DNA of 64,000 nt from Dioszegia crocea (GCA_001600615.1 BCKK01000004.1:186001-250000); one strand, 5' to 3'; shown: positions 35,201-46,207, counted from the first letter of the stretch. Notes: generated from the sequence alone by a model not told the origin. Numbers and translations are program-made.

Positions 35201-38200
35201 CCCGCCCTAATTCCTCCCACATGCCCTCAAATTCCGGACTGCGGACATACAGCATCATCCGACCGGCTGTCAAGCCATAGCCCTGCATCGGAGGCTTGTC
35301 GATGGCGATACTACCGACATCAAGAGTGATGCGTTCGCGGAGGGGGAATGCGAAGTGGAGTGTCAGAGCAGGGATTTTGATACTGGCGCTGAGGTCGAAT
35401 AGGGGAATGGGAGACGGCGAGGTAGGGATGGTGGGTCGCCTCCACGCGGAAGAGATGCGACGGATGGCGAGGTTCATGACGAGCACGCAGTATACGTGGG
35501 ACATGTCGCCGTCAATGACTGGGCGACTGAGTTTGCCAGTCACCTTAACGGCTGTCCGAGCGTCAGCCGCATCCTGCTGCAGCATGATATTGGCGTTCGC
35601 TTCGGAGAGTCGTATAAGGGGCCGCTGGGCTTGATGGGCCTTGCTGATGTCGGGAGGGGGAACAGCGTCGGGGACGTCGATTGGGTCATTCTGGAAAGAG
35701 CTGAAAGACGTTCGCATCTCTTGGTCTTCCCCCTTCGCTTTCCCCTTGTCCAACCCACTCTTGGTCTTCCGTTTGTAAGGAGTCTTCTGTAGACCCAATT
35801 GGACGCCTCCAACCCTGTCGAACTTCTCGCCATTGTAAATTGGCCGAGCGAACATCTCCGATAAGCCAACAGTGGTCAAGGCAGCTCGCCCGCCAGCCTC
35901 CCGCGTGGCCTCCGAGTAGGCAATAGCCTGCGCCGTGACGTCCTCCCGGAGCTTGAGAGTGGCACGTTGTCTTGACTCGGACACACGAGCTCGATCCCGC
36001 GGATATTGAGCTGCCCGAGTGTAGAAAGCGTGCTCGAGGAGAACTTCCGTCCTAACCCATAAACCCCGGATGAGCTTATGCTTGCAATTGGGATTGGGGT
36101 CCGGGTGGCCGATGAATACAGATAAGGCCTCAAGGGAGAGTCGGAATGAGATGCCCGGAGGCAGACGATCGAGGAGGGTACGAGGTGGACTGACTGCGGA
36201 AGGGGATGTAGGTGGGTATGAAGTCTGGCGCTTTGCTCCCATCGCAGCCAGAGCTTTGATGACTGGTGGCTCCCATAGATTCGCTGTAGCTCCGTCCTCA
36301 ACTCCAATGTCAAGGTTGATAGATCGGGTGGACAAGTCAAGCCGGGGAGTGTCAGAACCGTCGTCCTCGATATCCGTCTGACCCGCGATGGATCCGCTAA
36401 TCCGACCGTGGACTCGCCCAATGGAGACCATTTCGTACGTTTCCGTCCTGCCGGTAGGCTCATCAATGTTTAGATGAACGCTGATGGGTTGCATCTCCAA
36501 GTCGGAGCTCAACACAAGCCGGAAGGAGAGGTCGTCGTCCAGGACAGCGGGTTTGGTCGCGGCGTTCCGACGATGTTGGGGTCGGTGCATTGCATTCGGA
36601 AGCGCTGCGTTGAAGTAGTCTCCCGCCTCCTCTCGCCTCTGATATAAATCCTCCTCTTCTTTGAAGATCCGCTTCTGATCTGCGGGCTTTCGCCGCCCGA
36701 CGATGTCTTCGAAAGATGTGAAGCAGCCAAAAGAACATCCGTCTGACGCCATCGAGATGGTCATGCCCTGTTCCTCAATCTTGTCTGTGATGGCCACCAT
36801 CATGGGTCCAACGGAGAAGCCGAGGCGGACTCGAGGAGGAAGACAGGGAATAGTTTCAACAACAGAAGGGGGAGGTTTGGCGGCAGAGTCGGACCGAGAT
36901 CTCGAGTACTCGACAACCGCCTCTTTCAGCTCATCGACGAGCTGAAGATCGGCCGTGATATCGACTGAAGCAATGTTGCCCGTACCGATGATGAGCGAGA
37001 TATTTGGGTCTTCGGCAAAGAGTAATTCTTCTCTTGACCACCCATTTGGTCTCCAGGTGCTCAAACCTTCAAACTCAGCCCGACGGATTGCAAAGAGTTG
37101 CGTCTTGTCGTGGGCTGCTTCTCCAGGTGAGATACACTGGATGGCAGCGCCAGTCCACTGAATGCCGAATCCGATGCCTCGGATCCGTGACTCGGGTGCG
37201 GGGTTTTTAGCTTCACCAAATGTATTCTTGGCGAATGCATTTGTAGAAGAGTCGGCGGCATTGAGTACGATACCAAGGCCATCGATTTCGAGTGACAACG
37301 CAAATGCGTCCTCGTCTGAGGCAGGTGCGAGAGTGATGTCGGTGGCGGAGGAGGATGCGGAGGGGGAACGAGAGTTTTTAGGGAGGTTTTGGGTGATTGA
37401 TGCGGTTGCAATGGTGATGGATGCACTCTCAAGGGCACGTAGTACGATCTGATAGGTCAGCTTCGGTAGGTCTAAACGGTCGACGAAATGTAGCTTACTC
37501 TAGGCATTGCCGTCGCGGACCAATCCATTTTGGTCTTAGGCCCTTCATCACCAGCCCTGGCTTCTTTTCGCTTCTTCAGAAGATCCCTCATCTTGTCTAC
37601 ACCACCAATAGTACCGGCAGCGGCGGCAAGATTGAGTACCGCCGTGAGGGTGTCTTCAGCCAGAAGACCCTTTCCTGGGCGGAAACCCAGGCCGAGCCTC
37701 GCAGTGGATACGCCTTTGACACTGGCCAGAGTAGAATAGCCAGCTTCATTTGTAGTCGAGAACCGTGCGGGTTTGGAGGACTGTTTCCGTATGAGGGATG
37801 GCAAAGAACGTAGGGAATTCAAACTGGGGAATGCCTGAGTTGGTGCCGCATCCGGAGACTCGATTTCGTGCGGGAGGATGATCGCAATATCCGAGAAAGC
37901 AACGTTGAGCGAGATGGAGCCGTGGGATCTACCAATAGCTCGTGCGAACGCCTGAGATGCAGTCGAGGTAACTGCGACGTAGGATTGAGTGGCCTTGCGT
38001 TTTGCTTGGGAAAGGCGGGCGAAGCGGGAGATGGATGTGGGTTCATCGACTGATGAAGGTGGGGAGATAGGGACGCTCGATGCGAAGGGGTCGAGGAAAG
38101 ATGTGAAGGCTAGTGGAGACGAGGGAGGGGACTGCATCGGTGATGCGAAGTTTCGTTGACTTTCCACTGGGGACATGGGTGGGGACATCAAGCCCGAGGC

Positions 38201-39040
38201 AATAGGCTGCTCGCCGCGCCCTCCGAATCGGACAGCGGCGCCCATTTGGATGTCTTCGACGATGCACTCGAGGCCGCTGAGGTCGTCGGCAATGATTCGG
38301 ATGTCAGAAATGCGGATGGAGATGATGCGAGCGAGTATAGGGTGGTGATGGATGACGACATGGAGCATCCATGAACCAGCTCTGGCCGCGAGCCTGGAGG
38401 ACCGGCTGGAGGTCTGTTCGTCAGCTTACGCCTTCTGAGCGGAGGATAGTGGCTTACCTTTCGACTTTGTGGTGCACTGAGCTTCTCATCTCTGCCCTTT
38501 TCCTCCGCCTTGACCCTCACGCTCACACCTTCAATTGTGAGAACGACAATTCCCACCTCCTCAGCTTTCATCCCTCCCCACCGCCAATCTGCCCTTTCCA
38601 CTCGGACAGTGGGCAAGATAGCATCTTTTCTATGTCTCCATTCGACACCCCGAGCAGTATATGGCGTCAAGCGAGTGACGGAGAAATTGCCAAAGGCATG
38701 GACAAGCAGTGGCAAGCCGAAATACCAGGTGGCGAGTCCGAGCGTTAACGCGCCGGCGAGTAGGGTAAACCACGGCGAAGAGCTCATGGCTGTGATGACC
38801 GGGGGAGCTATGGTCTGCAGTTGTTGTCAGTCATCGGCGTTTACCAAAGTATAGGGTGGGATGCGAATAGATGGGAAGGGATGGCGAGGCGTAAATATGA
38901 CTTACGGTGATCAGAGTTCCGACGGAACTAGCGGCATGACCGAGGCCGACGCGGACCTTGTCATCGACGTCGAGGTCGTAAGGCAAGTGACGATACTCAG
39001 TGGGGGCCGGGAGTGTAAAGGGTAACCACATGATGGACAT
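29214..39040 (-). CDS. FMP27: Bridge-like lipid-transfer protein, FMP27/Hobbit (BLTP2) family
   Basis: A very long multi-exon gene encoding roughly 3,000 residues. The family forms rod-like lipid-transfer bridges anchored in the ER at contacts with the plasma membrane. The N-terminal helix is TLLAGALTLGLATWYFGLPL, followed by a chorein-like start. One exon alone (33953-37448) is 3,496 nt. The hallmark GFWDK motif is encoded at 34019-34033. Further exons run through conserved segments such as MDLSDVYVSHVYNQVVPQLW (about 33060-33110) and RVNIMAGGIAWRMQLDNLLP (about 30820-30880), ending in a Ser/Arg-rich tail whose last exon (29214-29306) follows a 50-nt intron. Start: exon 38906-39040 splices in frame and has a TATA-like box 36 bp upstream; an internal ATG at 38787 is the alternative. 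EMC5 ends only 61 bp upstream. Confidence 0.9.
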
Positions 39041-39075
39041 GTGTAGATATAAGAGAAGAGATATCAGAGGTGAAG

Positions 39076-39084
39076 TATATATAA
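39076..39084 (-). promoter_or_regulatory. TATA-like box upstream of FMP27
   Basis: On the minus strand the sequence ttatatata lies 36 bp upstream of the proposed ATG at 39040, within the 61-bp gap after EMC5. It supports transcription starting close to that ATG and hence the longer N-terminus. Confidence 0.45.
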
Positions 39085-39101
39085 TGCATCAGGGGGGCTG
39101 G

Positions 39102-39756
39102 CTATTGTACGGTATCTCCAAAGAAGGCACGAGCCCGGCTAGAGAGTGGGGCAAGGCCCTGTCGGCTATCTAAATCTTCCAAAGATCTGAATGTGTCAGC
39201 TGATTCTTGTTGACCAGCCACCCGCGAGCATCGGCTGTGGAAAGTGGGGTAGGATCCGGGTGGGATCGGGGCTTCGGTCATCTGAGACATGACGCGTGGC
39301 ATAGACGTACCGCTTCGCAAGTTCCCCACGATAGGTGATGTCCTGTAAGGGGGCACTGGCTAGGGTTGTCCCGATGAGAAAGAGCAGAAGACCGCTGAGT
39401 GCCTCAACGATGATCTGATTGTCAGCGTTGTTCGGATGAGGCATGTGGAGGGACAGCCAGCAGTCAAGGGGAAAAACTAACCGAAGTTGGTAGTGCAGTC
39501 GATGAAGTATGACGACCCAAAGCTTTCAGCGTTGATAGGTCTACCAAAGATATCAGTATTGGCACAATCAGTATGCGTTAGAGGGAGGACACATACACTC
39601 ATAGGTCGAGAAGGCAGCTGCGGTATTAGCTCACTGGAGCACCAAGGCCGAAAGGGCATAGCGCCTGCAGTATTCACTCCTCGACTCACCATGAAGTACG
39701 GCCAGAACGGCAACCACTATGAGCGGCTTACCAGCCGGTCTTAGCATGCTTTCCAT
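39102..39756 (-). CDS. EMC5: ER membrane protein complex subunit 5 (EMC5/MMGT1-like)
   Basis: EMC5 is a small two-helix subunit of the EMC, the ER insertase for tail-anchored and polytopic membrane proteins. Five exons (39690-39756, 39597-39617, 39482-39540, 39311-39414, 39102-39186) give 111 residues. The first helix is PLIVVAVLAVLHAAFSTYE, followed by YLSTLKALGR, which matches the family's AAYSAYE(H/Y)LSYLKALG signature; the second helix region is IIVEALSGLLLFLIGTTLAS, followed by the ITYRGELAKRS and EDLDSRQ segments typical of the C-terminus. The second exon is only 21 nt, but all frames agree and the family signature crosses two splice junctions, which supports the model. Confidence 0.9.
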
Positions 39757-40127
39757 CCTTGGGATCAGGAGATACGTGTAGAGAAGAACGTGAAGTTTGT
39801 ATGATATTGTACGCGTTTGTTAGAAGAAAGAATATGCCGTAACGGGTAATTCCTATTCCTCTCATACTCACATCTGCTATTCTTCAACTACTTACAAGTA
39901 GAACGTAAAACATCACCAAGATAGCCAAGAATGACCATTTAAGAGCTATGCGCTAAGTGACCTTCAAATTTGTAACGTCAAACTCCACCAAAGCCCCCAA
40001 AAGTAACAATACCAAAGGTATACCATCACACGATCTAGGTAGAGGATGAGGGCGTAGAACTATACAGCAAAAGAATGTAGGGGTGTAGGGAGAGATCTAT
40101 TGAACCGGAAGACTATCTGACCCCACT
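39757..40127. other. EMC5 promoter and 3' flank of elongation factor 3
   Basis: AT-richer DNA with no coding region. It separates two minus-strand genes. Confidence 0.45.
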
Positions 40128-43100
40128 CTAAAGCTCCTCATCGGTGAAGACCTCCTCTCCGCGCTTCCTTCGGGCCATACGGTCCTTCTTGGCTTTACGG
40201 AGCTCGGCAGCGCTGGCCTTCTTCACCTTCTTGGCCTTGGCGATAGGGTTTCCAAGCGCATCGTACTCAACTTCCTCATCTTCAGCTCCAGTTTTGTCGA
40301 TTCGGGCACCGGTACCTTGCCCCTCAACCTGCAGACGTCAGCGGCAGTCAAAAGTTGGAAAAATGACTCATCACTCACCCAGTTGTGGCCGGAGGCCAAT
40401 AGCTGACCGTCGGACATGGCCCAGACTTCGGTACAAATGTTCTCGGAGAATCTAGCACGTCAGCGAGAGTCCATGCGGTCATGAACACGACTTACTCTCG
40501 GTTGTGTGTAATGATAAGCACACCTCCCTCGAAGTTCTTCAAGGCGGCGATAAGGGCAGCGAGAGATTCACGGTCGAGGTAGTTGGTAGGCTCATCGAGA
40601 CAGATGATGTGGGGCCTGACAGTAAGCGATAGAGACCACACAGATGACAAAAAGGGCTTACCTTCGCCATGTGGCGGCACCAAGGACGACCTTGACCTAA
40701 AAATATCAGCAAAACGTCCAGCTAAGTATCTGGGAGACGCAGGAACTTTCCTTCTGGCCTCCGCTTAGCCCCCTCATGCTGTTGTGTGATACGAATTCAG
40801 ACTCCAGACTGCAGGTAGTCAGTACATAGTCTCAAAAGTTGATGAAGGAAGAAATGGGGGGCAAAGGGGGAAAAGGGCGAAGCCACGACGGAGTCATAGA
40901 TGGAGAGTGAAGATTGTTGGACGGGAATGAGCGCGTGCGCTCAGTTAGAAGAACGGGGGCGCATAGGACTGGAGAGTATGATATATGAAAGGAAAAGGGA
41001 AGGGGAGGGAAGAGGTGTTATGATGGGGGGGGAAGTCACGTGACAAAGGATTACGGCATTCCTCGCCACCCGAATCCCGCCACCGCCACATTCACCACAT
41101 CCCCATATCCCACCCACTCTCCGTCAACAGAACAAAGGGCAGAGGGAAGCGGGAAAGGGAGGGGAAGGGTAGACGGGAAGAATAGACGAAAAGAAATAAC
41201 AATCCAATCGAACACCGAGAAATCCTTCCCCACCCAAGTTTCCCCACCCAAATTTTCCTCTATCTCGTCCGGATCTCTTCAGACATGTCCCAAACAACTC
41301 ACCCGAAGTCCTCGAAGTGCTTCTCGATTTCTCGCTTCACAAGTGGCCTCATCAGACCGAGTCTCTGCGCCTCCCGAGTGTCCAGCTCCAAAACCTTCTT
41401 CTCAAAGCCTCGGGTGATGAGTTCGTCACGTGGTAACCACATGTTTTCGGCCGAGGACAAGCCCTTGAACGAAACCTCGTACTCGTACGACTGCTTGAGC
41501 TTCTTCCTGGCGACAATCTCGTCAATGATGCGCTTGACGCCCTCCTTGACGACTGTGGCTCCCTCCTTCATCTTCTGCTCCTCCTCGGCCGTCATGGTTC
41601 GGTTCGCCTTGTGCATCTCCTCGAGATCTTCACCGGTCTGGTATCGCCACAACATGTATTCGAGGGGGGTAGAGTCGAGGTGGTTGTCGATGTGGTGGAA
41701 AGCGTGCTGAGCAACGTAACCAATGACCAAGTTGGGGTGTTTCCAAACTTGACCACCCAAGTTGGGCTCGGTTTCTCCAGTCAACAGCTTGACCAAAGTC
41801 GACTTTCCGGAACCGTTGGGACCGAGAATGGCGACTCGGGACGAGAGCGAGACCTGCAACGAGATGTTGTAGAGCTGCTGGATGGGGGATCCGGGGTACT
41901 GGAAGGAGACATCTCGCATTTTCAGCAGAGATTTCTCCTTGGTCTTGACACCGTCAAGAAGTGGGGGAGCGGGGAGTTTGAACTGGTAGTCCTCGGCGAC
42001 ATCAAGCTCGAAGTACGCCTTAGCCTCGGGCACGTGACCGACGAAGGCAAGAAGGTTTCCGGGGTACCTCTTGAGCTTGAAGTTGTTCAAGTGGAGAACA
42101 TCGGTGATGGTTCGGTTAAGGAAGTCCGAGTCGTGCGAGACGATGATGGAGGTACAGGTGGTTAGGGAGGTAAGGTAGTTGATCAACCAGTCAACGTTGA
42201 GCACGTCCAAGTGGTTGGTGGGCTCGTCGAGGAGGAGGATATCCGCCTTGAAGAGGATAGCTCGGGCGAGAGCGAGCTTCATCTTCCACCCACCAGACAG
42301 AGAGCCGATGGAGTGCTTCTGCTTGGCCTCGTCGAAACCGACGGAAAGAAGGGTGTCGCGGATCTCCTGCTCGTTGGCAGCGAGACGCTTGTCGGAGAGA
42401 ACCCAGTCGATGATGGAGATCTCGGCCTCGGAACCGTCAATGTCGTGCTGGACGTAGAAAGTTCGCACTTCCTCGGGTGGGGGGAAACCGTCAACCTGAG
42501 AGTTGATGATGGCGTTCATCAGGGTCGATTTACCCGAACCGTTACGGCCACAAAGACCATATCGGTGTCCTCGCTTGAGACGCATGTTGGCGTGGTGGAG
42601 GAGGATCTTGGCACCGTACGCCAAGTTGAACTGCTCAATGTTGCAGAGATCTTCTCCCTCCTCCTCGTCCTCGAACTTGACGTCACCGCCCTCAGCCTCA
42701 TCGGCCTTCTTCTGCAGCAACTCGCGCACAGCAGGCAGCGAGTCGTAGCCGGGAAGGGCGAGAGCGAGGTACTTGGGGAGAGTAGCCTCCCAGGTGTTCT
42801 GGTCAAAGTTGTGGGCGTTGACGAGCGATGCGGCAAGGACACCGGCGTAGGCGAGACCAGCGTTGGCCTGTTCAACAGACGCACCGCCGTTCTTCTTGAC
42901 GAGAGCGACAAGGTTGGTGGCAAGGTGAGGGCCTTCGGCGATGGGGAGAGGGGGGAGATCGGTACCGTCGGATCCCTCGGGGACTCGGCCGATTCGGCGC
43001 AGGGTAGCAATAGCACGGTTGCAGACGGATCGCGCCTCGGGGTCGGCGATGGTCTCGGATGTCTTGATCAGACGGGGGAGGAGGAGGGGGAGGAAAGGTC

Positions 43101-44119
43101 GGACAGTGTACTCAGAGTCGACCAACTTGGACATGTTGTCGGCAATGACGCAGACCTTACGCTTGGTAGCGGTAAGTCGCTCGTCCAAACCTCGGATAAG
43201 AAGAGGGGCGATAAGGGAGATCGTAGGTGCGGTAACCTCGGAAACGAATGTGGTTGCGGAGAGTAAGTTAACGGTCTTGGGCACCTCCTCGATGGGGTTG
43301 AGGAGACACTTGATAAGAGCGGGGATGAATTTTTCAATCTGAAAATTAGCATTTTTTCAAAGATTCAAATTTTCAGCAAGCTTACATCTTTGTTGTCGAC
43401 AAGCTTGGTGGCACGCTCAAGGGTGACCTTGGCAGCCTTCTTGACATCGGCCTTGGTGTCCCAGACGGCACCGGCAAGGACGGGGATAAGGTCGGGTGTG
43501 GCTCGGCCCATCTGGTCGGGAGCAGAGGTGATCAACTGCTGGAGGACATCCAAGCAGCCGGTCTTGATCTGCCACTTGCCGGCGGTCTTGACCTGCTCAA
43601 GGATAGCGGGCAGGATGACGGCGGTAGCCCAGGGGTTCATGACCTGAACGACAGCCTTAACGGCGGCGATGGCCGCATCCTTGACAGTCGAGACCTTGTC
43701 GGCGAACGCCTCGAGCAACGCGGGGAAAGGCGAGTTGGCATCGGACGAAATGATGTAGGGCTCGAGGAGCTGTCCAGCACCGTTCTCGCAGATGGTGGAG
43801 ATGGTAGCGCAGGCAGCCTCACGGGCGACGGGCGACTTCTTGTCGTTCAAGGCCTTTGGATCATTAGCTGATGTTTTCAATCGAGGCTAATAATTTGCCT
43901 CCGTCCCGCCGCCAACAACCAATCAAACCAAAGACATACCTTTACAAGCGCATCGTTCAAGCCGATAACACCAAAGAACTCGACACCCTCCTTCTTGGCG
44001 AGGGTGGCAAGGGTGAGGGCAGCCTCAGCAGATGCAGCCTTGTCGGCGGCAAAAAGAGTGGCGGTGTCGAATGCGCCGGCCTTGGCGGAGACGCCGGTCG
44101 ATGCAACAGAAGGAGACAT
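40128..44119 (-). CDS. TEF3: Translation elongation factor 3 (ABC-F ATPase)
   Basis: Fungal-specific ribosome ATPase that helps release E-site tRNA during elongation. Eight exons (43940-44119, 43386-43853, 41303-43338, 40751-40808, 40662-40696, 40496-40615, 40379-40451, 40128-40328) give 1,056 residues, the usual EF-3 length. Domains in order: HEAT repeats to about residue 310; ABC1 with [12 protein letters not shown] and [23 protein letters not shown]2 with [10 protein letters not shown], an inserted chromodomain-like segment after [18 protein letters not shown], the signature RGLSGGQK and Walker [12 protein letters not shown]; and a Lys-rich C-terminus that binds the ribosome. Two introns are odd: a 494-nt intron (40809-41302), far longer than others here, and a 54-nt intron (40697-40750) whose donor reads GA instead of GT immediately after LSGGQK. 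Confidence 0.96.
40697..40750 (-). other. Non-canonical GA-AG intron in elongation factor 3
   Basis: Family conservation demands GGQK joined to [10 protein letters not shown]. The only in-frame way to do this removes 54 nt that start GAAAGT and end ctgatatttttag. Branch site and acceptor are normal; the donor differs by one base from GTAAGT. Confidence 0.7.
40809..41302 (-). other. Unusually long (494 nt) intron in elongation factor 3
   Basis: Exons on both sides are fixed by EF-3 homology (HFEDFG joined to LESEFVSHN). Most other introns in this window are 43-100 nt. The insert contains a perfect palindrome GTCACGTGAC (41035-41044) and purine/pyrimidine-biased tracts. No C/D-box motif was seen on the transcribed strand by eye. 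Confidence 0.75.
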
Positions 44120-44809
44120 GGTGGCTGAGGGTCAGTATGCGTCGATCGGAGTGAGTTGGGTGCACATACAGGGCATAAGGATATTTTTTTGGGTTACTTC
44201 GGATCGAGAATCGCAATTGGTATGCGTCGGGTCAATGGCTTTTTACAGCGAAGGAGTGTTTTTTGTTACTCTTGTTGAGTAGTGTGGGGTACGATGCTCG
44301 ACTGATGCGAGATGTACTGTAGATGGGTGGGTAGATGAGGGGGGAGATGGGAGATGGGTCGGGGGGAGGAATGATAGAGGTAAAATCAGTTTGGGGTCGG
44401 CAGTGATGAAAAATTGATTGTTGGAGCCTGGACTTTTCATTTGCCTCTTGGAGTAATTTGGACATCTGCCACGCTGCTCTGATTCCGCTGGCACCGTCTG
44501 CCCGGACAAAGGTGACAATCTCCGAGGTACTCAGGTTCGATTGGCGGTCGGGTCATGCAGTGGCGGTGGTGCAGTGGCGATGAGGACGGTGGCGAAAACC
44601 AATTCATCACGCTCTCATATTGAAGGGGCAAATATAGTCAAGCTGGAGGTGTCGACGTGGTACGCGTAGATCCAAATATCCCTTTGTGCTGGCACCAAGT
44701 ACAGAAGGAACTGGACAAGCACATGGCGACATCGATATATACTTTGCATAGCCTATCTTGCAAGGATGTCTCTAAGGAACGAAGCCCGGTGCATGATAAC
44801 CAACATAGA
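44120..44809. other. Elongation factor 3 promoter region
   Basis: Upstream DNA of EF-3 (minus strand), with T-rich patches near 44180-44270, which on the transcribed strand are A-rich. No gene is supported. Confidence 0.45.
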
Positions 44810-45403
44810 TCAGTCCGCATTCTGTGCACTTGCACCGGCTTGATCTGACGATTCGCCATCGAAACGACCCGCCTTGACCATGCTCTGGATATCTTCGCTC
44901 CAATACGACTTCCAGTTCGTCAAACCTGCCACTCTTCTCTCTTCCAGCAGCTTGATGGTCTCAAGGTCCGATATTGCCCTGATTTCGCCTGTCTGTCAAT
45001 AGTCAGCAAATGTCCTCGACAGATAGATACAACCAGTGAGAAGTCGTACACCTGGCAGATGAGCGAGTGCGTTTCGGAGACTTTCCATATCGACGGCCGG
45101 GCAGTGCGTCTGCAGGAGCTGAGTCGCATGGGAGTAGTAAAAGTAGCACGCTTCTTTGTGCTCCTCGGCTGTAAGACCAAGCCTGGATTTCTCCATGGCA
45201 AGGTCGCATCGCCTGATGAAAGCCTCCAGCTCTGAGTTCCTGTCTTGGGTCGCCTGAACAGCGCTCTCAAGGTGTTGGAAATATCAGATATTTGCTCAGT
45301 TAGCAGTTAGTTTCAGTTAGACAGTGATCAGAAATAGCAGAGTGCCAAGACGCCAAGATGCTCTACTCTACGTAGAGCTTACGTAGAGCTCTAGGTGCTC
45401 CAT
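44810..45403 (-). CDS. Unrecognised small gene (137 residues), helical
   Basis: Three exons fit in frame: 45383-45403 (MEHLELY), 45052-45265 and 44810-44988. Donors are GTAAGC and GTGTAC; the second acceptor follows a ctgactattgacagacag. The product is charged and predicted helical, with segments EAFIRRCDLAMEKSRLGLTA and SDLETIKLLEERRVAGLTNW, then WSEDIQSMVKAGRFD. No family is recognised. The second and third exons are convincing by frame continuity and composition; the first is inferred from a donor site and a TATA-like box 38 bp upstream of the ATG, and coincides with a palindromic repeat. The WxxxW...GRFD ending loosely resembles W..RWETY...GRATFD in the gene at 46308-46925, so the two could be distant paralogues. 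Confidence 0.5.
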
Positions 45404-45429
45404 GTAGAGCTCTAGGTAGAGCTCTAGGG
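45361..45429. repeat. Cluster of TAGAGCTCTA palindromes
   Basis: Three perfect copies of the 10-bp palindrome TAGAGCTCTA lie at 45384-45393, 45405-45414 and 45417-45426, with related half units (tacgtagagct) just before them. They overlap the proposed first exon and leader of the gene at 44810-45403 and sit next to the TATA-like box at 45441-45448. Confidence 0.85.
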
Positions 45430-45440
45430 GTCCTGTGAGT

Positions 45441-45448
45441 TATATAAA
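45441..45448. promoter_or_regulatory. TATA-like box beside the palindromes
   Basis: The sequence tatataaa reads as a TATA box on the plus strand (with the palindromes upstream of it) and, as tttatata, on the minus strand, 38 bp before the proposed ATG at 45403. A minus-strand role fits the gene model; a plus-strand transcript antisense to the gene at 45503-46207 cannot be excluded. Confidence 0.4.
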
Positions 45449-45502
45449 GGGTTCCAAGTCGAGTCGAATGCATCCTCACACTGCTCATCAACACATATCA
45501 TC

Positions 45503-46207
45503 TCAAAAACTCAACACAAGGCCTTGCCTTTCAATTGCAAGTTTGCCTGATCTGGACCGCGCCTGTCTTCGCGCGGCAGGAGCCTGCGTCAGCGAGCCTT
45601 GATGGGAAGCGGCAGATCGGGTCTCAGTGCTGTTCATGGTGGGTGGTAAGGAGTGAAACGTACGGATGATGTCGTCTCTGTGATCTTTGAAGACTTGGAA
45701 GGTGTGAGTGCCGATATTAGCAAGACGAAAACGGGATATTCTGCCAGATTTCTCCAAGTCACCGACCACCAGCTCCCTCTCACTGCCCACCCAAAGGATA
45801 ACCTGCCCAGGACTCGCTCCTTTCAACCCCCCCTGTATGACCCCATGCGTGTCACAGGTGTCATGGCCGAAAAAGGCGACGAGCGGCATGTTTGAGTAAG
45901 GCGCCACCATTGAAAGGGTGTTGTATCTACAACTAGCTCCCCCCCCCCACAGTTTGTATGTCCGCAACGGGCGAGCGGGCCCACCTTGTGTAATCCTGCG
46001 GGCGTTGACACGAAACCCCAATCGATCCAAGCTCAGATCAAGCCGATCAAGTGCCGTTAACAACAAGGTGAAGCTTGAGCTTTCGTGAGTGTTGCTAGCA
46101 GCCTCAATGTAATCGGAACGCAAGATTTCTTTTGCCTGATTCAACAAGGCAACAGCTTCCTCCCCATACATCAGTTGGTCAAGGTTCAAAGCTGAGCAAA
46201 CGTACAT
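45503..46207 (-). CDS. Unrecognised gene (about 234 residues)
   Basis: One long open frame from an ATG at 46207 to a stop at 45503. The N-terminal third is helical and charged (LLNQAKEILRSDYIEAA, LTALDRLDLSLDRLGFRVN). The middle contains PLVAFFGHDTCDTHG and the C-terminal part KDHRDDIIRTFHSLPP, ending Arg/Ser-rich. A run of C on the plus strand (about 45938-45950) sits inside the frame, encoding a Gly-rich bit, and may mark an unrecognised intron starting GTGGGC near 45990. No domain is recognised. The start may lie in a missed upstream exon because only TTG precedes this ATG in frame. Confidence 0.4.
   Translation of the reverse strand: MYVCSALNLDQLMYGEEAVALLNQAKEILRSDYIEAASNTHESSSFTLLLTALDRLDLSLDRLGFRVNARRITQGGPARPLRTYKLWGGGASCRYNTLSMVAPYSNMPLVAFFGHDTCDTHGVIQGGLKGASPGQVILWVGSERELVVGDLEKSGRISRFRLANIGTHTFQVFKDHRDDIIRTFHSLPPTMNSTETRSAASHQGSLTQAPAARRQARSRSGKLAIERQGLVLSF

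Noticed and set aside
42211..43266. 351-codon open frame on the plus strand, antisense to elongation factor 3
   Set aside because: EF-3 has strong codon bias, which removes stops from the opposite strand. The antisense protein has no family resemblance, while the minus strand is an unmistakable EF-3.
45653..45895. 80-codon plus-strand frame opposite the gene at 45503-46207
   Set aside because: It has no start context or splice sites, and the opposite-strand frame is three times longer. The TATA-like box upstream on the plus strand keeps a small doubt, noted in the findings.
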